In this document: positions 43,605 through 51,605 of the stretch, piece after piece
Numbering within the stretch: the first letter of the stretch is position 1
Layout of the letters: the number at the start of each line of letters is the position of its first letter
Assembly (NCBI RefSeq): GCF_937138205.1
Contig: NZ_CAKZOT010000107.1
Location: 59,301 to 123,300, forward strand
Direction of reading: 5' to 3'
DNA: 64,000 nt
Source: an uncultured Rhodospira sp.
GTDB taxonomy: Bacteria > Pseudomonadota > Alphaproteobacteria > Rhodospirillales > Rhodospirillaceae
Notes under the pieces: generated by a model
Told to the model about the DNA's origin: nothing
Database searches by the model: none
What the model saw: only the letters and a program-made list of their open reading frames with translations
Made by a program: the position numbers and the translations under genes

Positions 43605-45980
43605 ATGTCCGCGACCTTTGATGGGGCCTATTACCTCAATCAGTACAGCGACGTCCTGACCGCCATCGTCGGCGGCACCTTCGGCGCCGGCTTCAACACC
43701 GACCTGGACGGCGACGGCGACGTCGACAACTTCGACATCGCCCAGTACCACTTCAACATGCACGGCTGGGCCGAGCGCCGCGACCCGAACAGCACGTTCG
43801 ACACCTCGGCTTACCTGTCCAGCAACTCCGACGTGCTGGCCGCCGGCATCAACCCGTTCTCGCACTTCCAGGCGTATGGCCTGACCGAAGGCCGCGCACC
43901 GAACGGCTCCATCCCGGCGGCGGGCAATTTCGACGCCGACGCCTACCTGGCTGCCAACTCCGACGTCTCCGATGCCGTGGACGCCGGCACCTTCGCCTCG
44001 GCCTACCAGCACTACATCCTGCACGGCCAGTTCGAGGGCCGCGCCGCGCAGACGACGGGTGGCCAGACGATCACGCCGACGACGAACTCTGGCGGTTCGC
44101 CGGGCGATACCGGAACGCCGGGCTCGACGATCCCGCTCACTGATAATGTCGAAGCCGTGACCGGCACCGAGGGCGACGATACCTTCATTGCGGCCAATGC
44201 CACCTACAACACCGGCGACTCTGTCAACGGCGGTGGCGGAACGGATCGCCTGAACCTGACGACCACGGCCGCGGAAACTGATCTTGTGGACCTGACGAGC
44301 GTCGAGCAGGTCTACCTGCGGAACACTAACTCTGGCACGGCGATTGACGCGAGCGGTTGGAGTGGCGTGTCTCAGATTTGGTACGATCGAGGCACCCAGG
44401 ACATGGACGTCACGGGCGTTGCGGCATTGGCCACCGTCGGCCTGAACGAGGGTGCTGGCGCGAACTCGGACTTCAATGTTCAGTTCTCGTCATCAGTGCT
44501 GTCCGGCTCTTCGGACACTCTGAGTGTCGTGACGACCTCCGCGAGCATCGACGATCTGGATGTCGGTGAGTCGACGGGTACCGAAGAGTTCGAAACCTGG
44601 GCGTTCACGAACACTGGCACCAGCACTGTTGCCACCCTCCTTGATGGTGCCGGCAACGCTGAAGACCTCAGCACCGTCACCGCCACAGGCACCGGCTCTC
44701 TGACGTTGACCGATGCCCTGGACGCGAACAACGACGGCATTACCGTGACCGTCACCGGCGCCCTCGACTTCACTGGCACCACCAGCGGCGGCAACGATAC
44801 GCTGACGGGTGGTGATGGCAACGACTCCTTCACCACTGGCGCCGGCAACGACACCGTGAACGGTGGCGCGGGCAATGACACCGTCATCTTCGGCGGCAAC
44901 CTGACCACCAACGACACCGCCGATGGTGGTGACGGTACCGATACGATCGCCGCCTCGGCCGCGTTTACCTCGGCCGCGCTGACGAACGTGTCGAATTTCG
45001 AGCGGGCCCGGTTCGACGCCGACGTCGACCAGGATCTTTCGGTTCTGGAAAGCGCCGGCTTCAGCACCTTCGTCTACAACGTTACCGGCACGCACGTGTC
45101 CACCAAGAACAAGGACACGTTTACCCACATCCTGACGGTCGACGCGACCGACTTGGCGCCCGTTGTCGTCACGGACGATCTCAGCAATATCCTGATCGTC
45201 GAACTGGACGACGCCGACTTGGCTGGTGAGCTTGGCAATGCCTCCGGCAGCAGCGCTTACGAGACCATCAACCTGACGTCGTCGGGTGAGGACACGGGGG
45301 ACACGACCAACACCGTCGCCGCCGTCGACGCCGCGAGCGGGGCGACCTTGACCATTTCGGGTAGCTTCGGCCTCACCATCTCCAGCAGCGTCAACTCGAT
45401 CGTCGCGAATGCGTCGTCGTTCACCGGCAAACTCGGCTTCACCGGCAGCGCGTCAGCCGACGAAATCACGGGTGGCTCCGGCAACGACACCATCGACGGT
45501 GCCGGCGGCAACGATACGGTTACCCTGACGGCTGGTGGCAATGATATTGTCGACATCTCGACCGTGACGGGTGTCGTTACGATCGATGGTTTCGCCAGTG
45601 GCGATGTCGTGGATATCGAAGAAGCCAGTGGTAAAGACGGCGAGAACGTCATCACCGCAGCCCAGGCAGCTGCGGAAGACCCGACGACGTTGACCACGCA
45701 GATCGTGACAATCAACGCCTCCACGACCTCCGTTCTGACCGGCGGTTCCGAGACCATCTCGGACTTCACCGACACGACGGATGTCGCGGCCTACCTTGAG
45801 GAAGCGTTCGACATTGCCACCACGGAGGAGTTCTTCTTCGTGCTGAACGATGGAACGAACAGCTACATCTACGAAGTTGTCGAAGCTGGCGACACCACGA
45901 TCGACGCGGGTGAAACCACGTTGGTTGGCGTTGTGAACGGTTACGTGTTGGGCGCTGACGACGTCTCCCAGACGGCGTAA
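43605..45980 (+). CDS. RTX/S-layer-like secreted protein
   Basis: 791 residues, low-complexity, Thr/Ser/Asp/Gly-rich, with very few Cys, Lys or Arg. The first ~150 residues hold three repeats of Y(L/Y)xx(N/Q)xSDV...HFxxxGxxEGR type; then RTX-like nonapeptides appear (GTEGDDTFIA, GGNDTLTGGDGNDS, GAGNDTVNGGAGNDTV, GGSGNDTIDGAGGNDTV), which bind calcium. The C-terminal ~60 residues are acidic and hydrophobic, as in type I secretion signals. It is likely exported by a type I system (not in the window) and assembles on the surface, like Caulobacter RsaA-type proteins. AGAGAGG precedes the ATG. Confidence 0.8.
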   Translation: MSATFDGAYYLNQYSDVLTAIVGGTFGAGFNTDLDGDGDVDNFDIAQYHFNMHGWAERRDPNSTFDTSAYLSSNSDVLAAGINPFSHFQAYGLTEGRAPNGSIPAAGNFDADAYLAANSDVSDAVDAGTFASAYQHYILHGQFEGRAAQTTGGQTITPTTNSGGSPGDTGTPGSTIPLTDNVEAVTGTEGDDTFIAANATYNTGDSVNGGGGTDRLNLTTTAAETDLVDLTSVEQVYLRNTNSGTAIDASGWSGVSQIWYDRGTQDMDVTGVAALATVGLNEGAGANSDFNVQFSSSVLSGSSDTLSVVTTSASIDDLDVGESTGTEEFETWAFTNTGTSTVATLLDGAGNAEDLSTVTATGTGSLTLTDALDANNDGITVTVTGALDFTGTTSGGNDTLTGGDGNDSFTTGAGNDTVNGGAGNDTVIFGGNLTTNDTADGGDGTDTIAASAAFTSAALTNVSNFERARFDADVDQDLSVLESAGFSTFVYNVTGTHVSTKNKDTFTHILTVDATDLAPVVVTDDLSNILIVELDDADLAGELGNASGSSAYETINLTSSGEDTGDTTNTVAAVDAASGATLTISGSFGLTISSSVNSIVANASSFTGKLGFTGSASADEITGGSGNDTIDGAGGNDTVTLTAGGNDIVDISTVTGVVTIDGFASGDVVDIEEASGKDGENVITAAQAAAEDPTTLTTQIVTINASTTSVLTGGSETISDFTDTTDVAAYLEEAFDIATTEEFFFVLNDGTNSYIYEVVEAGDTTIDAGETTLVGVVNGYVLGADDVSQTA

Positions 45981-46090
45981 GCCCGCGTAGCCCGCGTAGG
46001 GCGGATTCGCCGCGAAGCGGCACTCCGCCACCTGAGGAAAACCATCGGCGAAAGCCAACCTGGGCGGGGCCTTCGGGCCTCGCCTTTTTT
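45981..46090 (+). repeat. Two-hairpin repeat R1 (ends in intrinsic terminator)
   Basis: It starts with GCCCGCGTAG, contains the hairpin around GGCGGATTCGCC..., the invariant core GGAAAACCATCGGCGAAAGC and a terminator: stem GGCGGGGCC/GGCCTCGCC (46063-46071, 46076-46084), loop TTCG, six T at 46085-46090. It follows the RTX gene directly. Five further copies lie to the right. Confidence 0.9.
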
Positions 46091-46148
46091 CATGGGGTGC
46101 GCCTTCGGCTTTGTGGCGGGTTGCGCCTGCGGCGCGAACCCGCCCTAC

Positions 46149-46248
46149 CGCGTACGGCGGATTCGCGGCGAAGCCGCAATCCGCCTGATGCGGAAAACCA
46201 TCGGCGAAAGCCAACTTTGGGCGGGGCCTTCGGGCCTCGCCTTTTTTT
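46149..46248 (+). repeat. Two-hairpin repeat R2
   Basis: About 100 bases with the same order as R1: GGCGGATT..GCGGC gaa GCCGC..ATCCGCC hairpin, GATGCGGAAAACCATCGG core, and a terminator hairpin followed by seven T. R1 and R2 flank a 58-base segment (GCGGGTTGCGCCTGCGG...) that also follows R3. Confidence 0.9.
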
Positions 46249-46355
46249 GTGTGCGTGGTGGCGTGTGCGAGGCGCGAAACCGAAAGGCGTGATAGTATTG
46301 ATCGCGCACGATTTCTCTTGACGCCCGTCGCCAGCCGCCCTTGAGTCGGAAGCTC

Positions 46356-46640
46356 ATGATCGTCAGCTACAGGGACAAGCGGACAGCAGCGTTCGCGGAG
46401 GGTGCGTATGTTCGCGCATTCTCCGGCTTTGCGCGTCAGGCCGAGGTTCGCCTGGATCGTCTGGACGCGGCGACCGAATTGAACGACTTGAGGGCATTGC
46501 CTGGAAACCGGCTGGAGGCGTTGAAAGGGGATCGCGCCGGACAGTTCTCGATCCGGATCAACGATCAATGGCGGGTTTGTTTCGAGTGGCCCGACGAATC
46601 GCCCGGTCCCGTTAACGTGGAGATCGTTGACTACCACTGA
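46356..46640 (+). CDS. HigB/RelE-family toxin
   Basis: 94 residues from the ATG at 46356 (MIVSYRDKRT). RelE/ParE superfamily, HigB subgroup: LNDLRALPGNRLEALKGDRAGQFSIRIN is the family core, then DQWRVCFEW and a strand ending VEIVDYH. It cleaves ribosome-associated mRNA. The antitoxin gene starts 11 bases downstream, toxin first as in higBA loci. It sits just after repeat R2. Confidence 0.9.
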   Translation: MIVSYRDKRTAAFAEGAYVRAFSGFARQAEVRLDRLDAATELNDLRALPGNRLEALKGDRAGQFSIRINDQWRVCFEWPDESPGPVNVEIVDYH

Positions 46641-46651
46641 TCAGGAGACAC

Positions 46652-46966
46652 ATGGTGCGCACACCTATTCACCCTGGAAAGCACCTCGCTGAGGAGTTGC
46701 GTGTTCTCGGGATGTCGACTGCGGACCTGGCCCGCGAGATCGACGTGCCGGTTCATCGCGTGACCGGACTCATCGACGGTCAGACGAGCATCACCGCCGA
46801 CACCGCCTTGCGCCTGGGTCACTGGTTCGGGATCGCGCCGGCCTTCTGGATGAACCTTCAGCAGCTTTTCGAGCTGCGCCGCGCGGAAGGCGAAGTCGGG
46901 GCCGAGATCGCGGCGCTTCCCCGTCTGGAAGATCGGTCGCCGCCCGCACCTGGGTCGCATGTGTGA
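46652..46966 (+). CDS. HigA-family antitoxin
   Basis: 104 residues. XRE-type helix-turn-helix of HigA: HPGKHLAEELRVLGMSTADLAREIDVPVHRVTGLI, split here by the recognition helix, and the tail DTALRLGHWFGIAPAFWMNLQQLFELR. It neutralises the preceding HigB and represses the operon. AGGAG precedes the ATG. The C-terminal ~20 residues are disordered and Pro-rich. Confidence 0.92.
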   Translation: MVRTPIHPGKHLAEELRVLGMSTADLAREIDVPVHRVTGLIDGQTSITADTALRLGHWFGIAPAFWMNLQQLFELRRAEGEVGAEIAALPRLEDRSPPAPGSHV

Positions 46967-47015
46967 CCCTGGCGAAGAGCCTTTCCGTATTGCCCCTTTG
47001 CAATAGAGGTCGGCC

Positions 47016-47267
47016 ATGAATGAATTGCTCGATGTGGTCGCGGTTGCCGTCAAAGCGGATTATCGGTTGGAGTTGGAATTCGAGAATGGCGAGGTGCGCG
47101 TCTTTAATATGGCGCCGCTTTTGGACAAGAAACCCTTCTCGCGCCTGAAGGAGTCGGGCTCTTTCTTTGGTGCGCGAGTTGACTACGGGACGGTCGTGTG
47201 GCCGGGGAACATCGATATCGCCCCGGAAACGTTGTACGACCGCTCTGTTCCGTTGGAGCCCGCGTAG
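47016..47267 (+). CDS. DUF2442 domain protein (orphan)
   Basis: 83 residues. VKADYRLELEFENGEVRVFNMAPLL and a C-terminal TVVWPGNIDIAPETLYDRS are typical of DUF2442, which is often the partner of a DUF4160 toxin-like protein. No DUF4160 gene precedes it; it follows HigA by 49 bases. The last codons and stop lie inside repeat R3, so the repeat's first ten bases are coding. GAGG precedes the ATG. Confidence 0.85.
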   Translation: MNELLDVVAVAVKADYRLELEFENGEVRVFNMAPLLDKKPFSRLKESGSFFGARVDYGTVVWPGNIDIAPETLYDRSVPLEPA

Positions 47268-47357
47268 GCGGATTCGCGGCGACGCCGCACTCCGCCTGAT
47301 GCGGAAAACCATCGGCGAAAGCCAAACTGGGCGGGGCCTTCGGGCCTCGCCTTTTTT
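47258..47357 (+). repeat. Two-hairpin repeat R3
   Basis: Same architecture as R1/R2, with terminator hairpin and six T at 47352-47357. It overlaps the DUF2442 stop codon. The sequence after it (to ~47415) repeats the GCGCCTGCGGCGCGAACCCGCCCTA segment found between R1 and R2. Confidence 0.9.
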
Positions 47358-47450
47358 CGTCGGGCGCCTGCCGCCGGGTGGCGGGGTGCGCCTGCGGCGC
47401 GAACCCGCCCTAAGGCGTTGTTTTTATCGACGGCGGCACCGGGGTCGGGC

Positions 47451-47575
47451 ATGGTGGCGGGCATGACGGCCCATCTGCTGTTCCACAACCGATTCCGGTA
47501 TCCCGACGGGGCCAGTCTTGACATGAAGATCTGGCGCGTCCCGGTCCCCGTCCCGGGCAGCGGGCATGACCTGAA
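47451..47575 (+). pseudogene. TumE (DUF6516) toxin gene remnant
   Basis: The first ~40 codons (AHLLFHNRFRYPDGASLDMKIWRVPVPVPGSGHDLK) are nearly the same as the intact TumE gene at 49219 (LLFHDRFRYPDGAILEMKIWRVPVAVPGSGHDLK). After the LK codons the sequence departs: the rest of the toxin and its antitoxin are missing and a DUF4160 gene begins 19 bases later. A clean truncation by recombination or deletion. Confidence 0.8.
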
Positions 47576-47593
47576 GGACAGGGAGGACACCCG

Positions 47594-47836
47594 ATGCCAA
47601 CGGCTCTGCGTGTCGATGGCTATCGGTTCTTTTTCTACAGTGACGAGGGTCATCCCCGGGAGCCACCGCACATCCATGTCCGGCAGGGACGGAACGAAGC
47701 CAAATTCTGGCTACAGCCGAATGTCTGTCTGGCCTACAATGAGGGCTTGGATGCCCGAGCGCTGAACCGGGTCCAAAAGTTGGTCGAGCAACACCGAACC
47801 CGTTTGGAAAGGGCATGGCATGAGCATTTCGCCTGA
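47594..47836 (+). CDS. DUF4160 domain protein (toxin-like)
   Basis: 80 residues. DUF4160 motifs: GYRFFFYSDEGHPREPPHIHVRQG and a C-terminal RVQKLVEQHRTRLERAWHEHF. In TA surveys this small protein precedes DUF2442, forming a putative toxin-antitoxin pair. GGGAGG precedes the ATG. Its end overlaps the following DUF2442 gene by 17 bases. Confidence 0.87.
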   Translation: MPTALRVDGYRFFFYSDEGHPREPPHIHVRQGRNEAKFWLQPNVCLAYNEGLDARALNRVQKLVEQHRTRLERAWHEHFA

Positions 47837-48068
47837 AGCGGTCCGTTTCGACGACGACAACATGTGGGTTGATCTGAGCGACGGCCGCACCATCGGGGTG
47901 CCCCTGGCCTGGTTCCCGCGCCTGCTTCACGCCTCGCCCGCACAGCGCGAGGACTACGCATTGAGTCGGCGCGGGATGCACTGGGAGGCGCTCGACGAAG
48001 ACATTTCGGTCGACGGCATCCTGGCCGGGCGCGGAGACCAGACCACCCGCGCTCACAAGGCCGCCTGA
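47820..48068 (+). CDS. DUF2442 domain protein (partner of DUF4160)
   Basis: 82 residues. DDDNMWVDLSDGRTIGVPLAWFPRLLHA and HWEALDEDISVDGILAG are the standard DUF2442 signature. The 17-base overlap with the DUF4160 gene indicates coupled translation. The last codons run into repeat R4, so the C-terminus (HKAA) is set by the repeat junction. Confidence 0.88.
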   Translation: MSISPEAVRFDDDNMWVDLSDGRTIGVPLAWFPRLLHASPAQREDYALSRRGMHWEALDEDISVDGILAGRGDQTTRAHKAA

Positions 48069-48113
48069 TGCGGAAAACCATCGGCGAAAGCCAACCTGGG
48101 CGGGGCCTTCGGG
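48061..48113 (+). repeat. Two-hairpin repeat R4 (truncated)
   Basis: Only the right half is present: GATGCGGAAAACCATCGG core and GGCGGGGCCTTCGGGC, lacking the right terminator arm and T-tract. It breaks off where the sequence becomes the upstream region of the 273-residue gene (copy A), so the duplication seems to have inserted into or recombined with the repeat. Confidence 0.8.
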
Positions 48114-48190
48114 CGCTGGTCTCGGCTCTTGCGGGGTGGGGATGACGTGTTGCAGCGTGGTCCTTTGCCCTCCGTTGGACCGTTTGCCCC

Positions 48191-49012
48191 ATGCCGCCCG
48201 TTGACATCCGCCGCTGGCACCGCCTGTTCGGCATCGCCCTGACCGACCTGTTCGCGGACACGTCGTGGCGGGTTGAGCTGGAGAAGGAACTGGCGCTCAA
48301 GAGCCAGCTTCTGGACGTGGCGATCATCGAGGGGCCGGGGGAGGCCCCGGCGGTGCCGGAGGGTCTGCCGGACGGCCTGGATGGTCTGCGGGCGCACAAT
48401 CTGCTGACCTACAAGTCCCAGCACGAGGCGCTGACGGCGTGGACTTTGGATGAACTGATCGGGCACTATGTTTCGTATCGCAAGCTGACGAGCCCGAAGG
48501 ATGCGCTGATCCCGGAGGCGGCGTTCGGGCTGTTCGCGGTGGCGACGCGCTTTCCGGAGGGGCTGGCGCGAGAGGTGACCCTGAAGCCGGCCGGGCCGGA
48601 AGGGGTGTTTGACGTTCCGTGGGGCGCGCGCCATATCCGTCTTGTGGTGCTGCGCAGGATCGCGCGGCATCCCCGGAACGCGCCCTGGGAGCTGTTCAGC
48701 GCCGAGCAGGACCGGCTTCGCGACGGGGTGATGGGATACCGGGCGCGTCGACGAAGCGCGATGGCGCTGCTGCGGGCGCTGTATCAGGCGTACCAGTTGG
48801 AGGACCCGGACATGGCGTACACGATGGAAGACTTCCTGCGGGAAGAGCGTGCGGCGTTGCTGAACGACCTGACGCCCGAGGAGCGCCAGCGATTGATCGA
48901 GGGGCTGGCCCCGGAGGATGTCCTTAGGCGGTACAGCGCGGATGACGTGGTAAAGGGCCTGAGCCCCGACGAACTGCGTCGGCTGAAGGACCGCCTGGAC
49001 CGGATGCACTGA
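48191..49012 (+). CDS. Hypothetical 273-residue protein, copy A
   Basis: Not firmly classified. Residues ~5-110 (RRWHRLFGIALTDLF, ALKSQLLDVAII, NLLTYKSQHEALTAW) resemble uncharacterised Rpn/PD-(D/E)XK-like nuclease proteins frequent in Rhodospirillales; D of LLDVAII and K of TYKS could be catalytic, but no clear D-ExK triad is proven. The C-terminal ~90 residues carry repeats LTPEERQRLIEGL-APEDVL-SADDVVKGL-SPDELRRL. Copy B (50704-51525) is almost identical including ~70 bp of upstream DNA. Confidence 0.55.
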   Translation: MPPVDIRRWHRLFGIALTDLFADTSWRVELEKELALKSQLLDVAIIEGPGEAPAVPEGLPDGLDGLRAHNLLTYKSQHEALTAWTLDELIGHYVSYRKLTSPKDALIPEAAFGLFAVATRFPEGLAREVTLKPAGPEGVFDVPWGARHIRLVVLRRIARHPRNAPWELFSAEQDRLRDGVMGYRARRRSAMALLRALYQAYQLEDPDMAYTMEDFLREERAALLNDLTPEERQRLIEGLAPEDVLRRYSADDVVKGLSPDELRRLKDRLDRMH

Positions 49013-49018
49013 GCGAAA

Positions 49019-49120
49019 GGCCCGCGGTAGGCGGAGTCGCGGCGGAGCCGCACTCCGCCTGATGCGGAAAACCATCGGCGAAAGCCAACCTCGGCGGGGC
49101 CTTCGGGCCTCGCCTTTTTT
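49019..49120 (+). repeat. Two-hairpin repeat R5
   Basis: Full copy with the GCGGCGGAGCCGC hairpin, GATGCGGAAAACCATCGG core, terminator hairpin and six T (49115-49120). It begins 7 bases after the stop of copy A. Confidence 0.9.
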
Positions 49121-49218
49121 CTTTGGGGGCGCCTGCCGCCGGGTGGCGGTTTCCGCTTGGTGGCGGCCTGTCCGGGGCGATTGCCGTTGGGGCATCGACG
49201 GTGGACCGACGATGGGGC

Positions 49219-49515
49219 ATGGTTTCCGCTATGGCTGACCTGCTCTTTCACGACCGGTTCCGGTATCCCGACGGGGCCATTCTTGAAATGAAGATCTGGC
49301 GCGTGCCGGTGGCCGTGCCGGGCAGCGGGCACGACCTGAAGTACAGCCTTTTCTATGGCTATCCGGGGCGTCGGGTGGTGGGGTATGATAACGAACGGGG
49401 CAAGGGCGACCATTGCCACCGGGACGGCCAGGAGGTGCCCTACCGTTTCACGACGGTGTCGGCCCTGGTCGCTGACTTTCTGGACGACGTGCGACGGGCG
49501 CGAGGCGAGACATGA
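49219..49515 (+). CDS. TumE-family (DUF6516) toxin
   Basis: 98 residues from the ATG at 49219 (or 94 from the ATG at 49231). DRFRYPDGAILEMKIWRV, then GHDLKYSLFYGYPGRRVVGYDN and GDHCHRDGQEVPYRF match the toxin of the TumE-TumA type II system. The stop overlaps the antitoxin ATG (ATGA). A truncated paralogue lies at 47451. No strong ribosome-binding site is seen before either start. Confidence 0.85.
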   Translation: MVSAMADLLFHDRFRYPDGAILEMKIWRVPVAVPGSGHDLKYSLFYGYPGRRVVGYDNERGKGDHCHRDGQEVPYRFTTVSALVADFLDDVRRARGET

Positions 49516-49859
49516 CGGACCGGATCAACGTGCATGTCGGAACTCCGGAGGACATGGGGCGGCGGTTCGTTTCGGCTTGGGAGCGGGCGGCGCGGGGCGA
49601 GGCGGTCCGCGAGACCCATGTGACCGTGCCGGACCTGGAGGCGCTTCTGGAGACCCTGACACCCGGCCGCATTGATCTGCTGCGCGCCGCGCGGCGCCAC
49701 GCGGAGGCGACGGTGCGCGGTCTGGCGGATGACCTGCACCGCGACGTGGTCTCCGTGGACGGCGACGTCGAGACCCTGGCCCGGATGGGGCTACTGGAAC
49801 GCGCCGGGGATCGGGTCATCGCCCCCTTCGCCGAGGTCGAGGCCCGGCTGGTGCTGTAG
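49512..49859 (+). CDS. TumA-family HTH antitoxin (HVO_A0114-like)
   Basis: 115 residues. A winged-HTH of the HVO_A0114/MarR-like type: RIDLLRAARRHAEATVRGLADDLHRDVVSVDGDVETLARMGLLE. Overlaps the toxin stop by four bases. It binds TumE and its own promoter in the studied systems. The stop codon TAG lies at the first bases of repeat R6. Confidence 0.87.
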   Translation: MTDRINVHVGTPEDMGRRFVSAWERAARGEAVRETHVTVPDLEALLETLTPGRIDLLRAARRHAEATVRGLADDLHRDVVSVDGDVETLARMGLLERAGDRVIAPFAEVEARLVL

Positions 49860-49960
49860 CCCGCGTCGGGCGGAGTCGCGGCGACGCGGCACTCCGCCTG
49901 ATGCGGAAAACCATCGGCGAACGCCACCCCTCGGCGCGGCCTTTGGGCCTCGCCCTTTTT
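49859..49960 (+). repeat. Two-hairpin repeat R6
   Basis: Diverged full copy: GATGCGGAAAACCATCGG core intact, terminator hairpin weakened (GGCGCGGCCTTTGGGCC..CGCC) but followed by five T at 49956-49960. Starts at the last base of the TumA stop. Confidence 0.85.
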
Positions 49961-50044
49961 CTTGGGGTGCGGCGGTGCGCGGGCGGCGCGGCCCCGCCCT
50001 GCGCTGCGCTTGCCGCCCGCGTTCGGCCGCCCTATCCTCTCCTC

Positions 50045-50344
50045 ATGGCATCGCGCCTGACATGGGACGAGAGCAAACGTCGGCTCAACCTGGCCAAACA
50101 TGGTCTGGACTTTGCCGATGCGGTGGTCGTTCTGGACTCGCGCTATCGGCTGGATGTCCCGGTGGTCCGAGGCGGGGAACAGCGGGTTCAATCCCTGGCG
50201 TATGCTCTGGGCGTGATGGCGGTTCTGACGGTGGTTCATGTCCCGCGCGATGGGACAGCTCGGATCATCAGCTTTCGCCGGGCGAGCGTCGTGGAACGGG
50301 AGATGTATCGTGTCTGGCTCGACAGCGAACACCATGACCCTTGA
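50045..50344 (+). CDS. BrnT-family toxin
   Basis: 99 residues from the ATG at 50045. BrnT/DUF497 motifs: LTWDESKRRLNLAKHGLDFADAV and the C-terminal RIISFRRASVVEREMYRVWL. A RelE-fold RNase toxin. It overlaps the BrnA antitoxin gene by 11 bases. The start has no obvious Shine-Dalgarno (preceding bases are pyrimidine-rich), so translation initiation may be weak or start elsewhere. Confidence 0.88.
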   Translation: MASRLTWDESKRRLNLAKHGLDFADAVVVLDSRYRLDVPVVRGGEQRVQSLAYALGVMAVLTVVHVPRDGTARIISFRRASVVEREMYRVWLDSEHHDP

Positions 50345-50615
50345 GGCGGTCCGGGCGGCGGTGGCACGGTTGCCCGCCGAGGACGACTTTGTCTGGGATG
50401 GCGCGGACGAGGACGACCGTCCAGCATCCGAGGCAGAGATGCGGGCCGCCGTGGAAGCGGACCTGGCCGGGCGGGCCGGGCGTGCGGGGTCGCGGCGTAC
50501 TCCGGTGGTGCTGGGGATCGACACGGACATTGTGGCGGCGTTCCGGGCCACGGGTCCCGGATGGCGCGGGCGGATGAACGCGGCCCTGCGGGAATGGGTG
50601 CGCGAGCACGGGTAG
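50334..50615 (+). CDS. BrnA-family antitoxin
   Basis: 93 residues. The C-terminal ribbon-helix-helix of the BrnA/DUF4415 family is clear: VVLGIDTDIVAAFRATGPGWRGRMNAALREWV. The N-terminal half is acidic and likely wraps the toxin. Its stop (TAG at 50613) merges with a short remnant of the two-hairpin repeat (GCCCGCGTCGGGCG). Confidence 0.9.
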   Translation: MTLEAVRAAVARLPAEDDFVWDGADEDDRPASEAEMRAAVEADLAGRAGRAGSRRTPVVLGIDTDIVAAFRATGPGWRGRMNAALREWVREHG

Positions 50616-50703
50616 CCCGCGTCGGGCGCTGTGTCCGGCTCTTGCGGGATGGGGATGACGTGTTGCAGCGTGGTCCTGTGCCCTCCGTTGGACCGTTTGC
50701 CCC

Positions 50704-51525
50704 ATGCCGCCCGTTGACATCCGCCGCTGGCACCGCCTGTTCGGCATCGCCCTGACCGACCTGTTCGCGGACACGTCGTGGCGGGTTGAGCTGGAGAAGG
50801 AACTGGCGCTCAAGAGCCAGCTTCTGGACGTGGCGATCATCGAGGGGCCGGGGGAGGCCCCGGCGGTGCCGGAGGGTCTGCCGGACGGCCTGGATGGTCT
50901 GCGGGCGCACAATCTGCTGACCTACAAGTCCCAGCACGAGGCGCTGACGGCGTGGACTTTGGATGAACTGATCGGGCACTATGTTTCGTATCGCAAGCTG
51001 ACGAGCCCGAAGGATGCGCTGATCCCGGAGGCGGCGTTCGGGCTGTTCGCGGTGGCGACGCGCTTTCCGGAGGGGCTGGCGCGAGAGGTGACCCTGAAGC
51101 CGGCCGGGCCGGAAGGGGTGTTTGACGTTCCGTGGGGCGCGCGCCATATCCGTCTTGTGGTGCTGCGCAGGATCGCGCGGCATCCCCGGAACGCGCCCTG
51201 GGAACTGTTCAGCGCCGAGCAGGATCGCCTTCGTGACGGGGTGATGGGATACCGGGCGCGTCGACGAAGCGCGATGGCGCTGCTTCGGGCGCTGCATCAG
51301 GCGTACCAGTTGGAGGACCCGGACATGGCCTACACGATGGAAGACTTCCTGCGCGAGGAACGGGCGGCGCTGCTGGACGATCTGACGCCCGAGGAGCGCC
51401 AGCGATTGATCGAGGGGCTGTCACCGGAGGACCGTCTGAAGGGTCTGAGCCCTGATGACGTGTTGCGGGGGTTTGGCCCCGACGAACTGCGCCGCCTGAA
51501 GGACCGCCTGGACCGGATGCACTGA
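50704..51525 (+). CDS. Hypothetical 273-residue protein, copy B
   Basis: Nearly identical to copy A (48191-49012) over the first ~205 residues (only a single Tyr/His difference near 200) and in ~70 bp upstream, but the repeat-rich C-terminus differs (SPEDRLKGLSPDDVLRGFGPDELRRL). Same possible nuclease-like core; function unknown. The two ~900-bp copies flank R5-TumEA-R6-BrnTA as direct repeats. This is evidence of recent duplication, and recombination between them could delete the intervening TA genes. Confidence 0.55.
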   Translation: MPPVDIRRWHRLFGIALTDLFADTSWRVELEKELALKSQLLDVAIIEGPGEAPAVPEGLPDGLDGLRAHNLLTYKSQHEALTAWTLDELIGHYVSYRKLTSPKDALIPEAAFGLFAVATRFPEGLAREVTLKPAGPEGVFDVPWGARHIRLVVLRRIARHPRNAPWELFSAEQDRLRDGVMGYRARRRSAMALLRALHQAYQLEDPDMAYTMEDFLREERAALLDDLTPEERQRLIEGLSPEDRLKGLSPDDVLRGFGPDELRRLKDRLDRMH

Positions 51526-51605
51526 CGGCTGCTGCCTAGCTGGGTTGCGGTGCTGGCTTGTCCTGTTGCAGCCTCGCGTTTTGCCTTCGCTGGACCGCTT
51601 GCCCC

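Noticed and set aside
46190..46260. Short peptide frames starting MRKTIGESQ in every repeat copy
   Set aside because: They arise from the conserved repeat core, differ in length after it, lack Shine-Dalgarno sites, and span the terminator hairpin.
45981..49960. Integron attC (59-base element) interpretation of the repeats
   Set aside because: The repeats lack paired RYYYAAC/GTTRRRY core sites and no integrase gene is in the window; cassette-like layout was kept only as an analogy.
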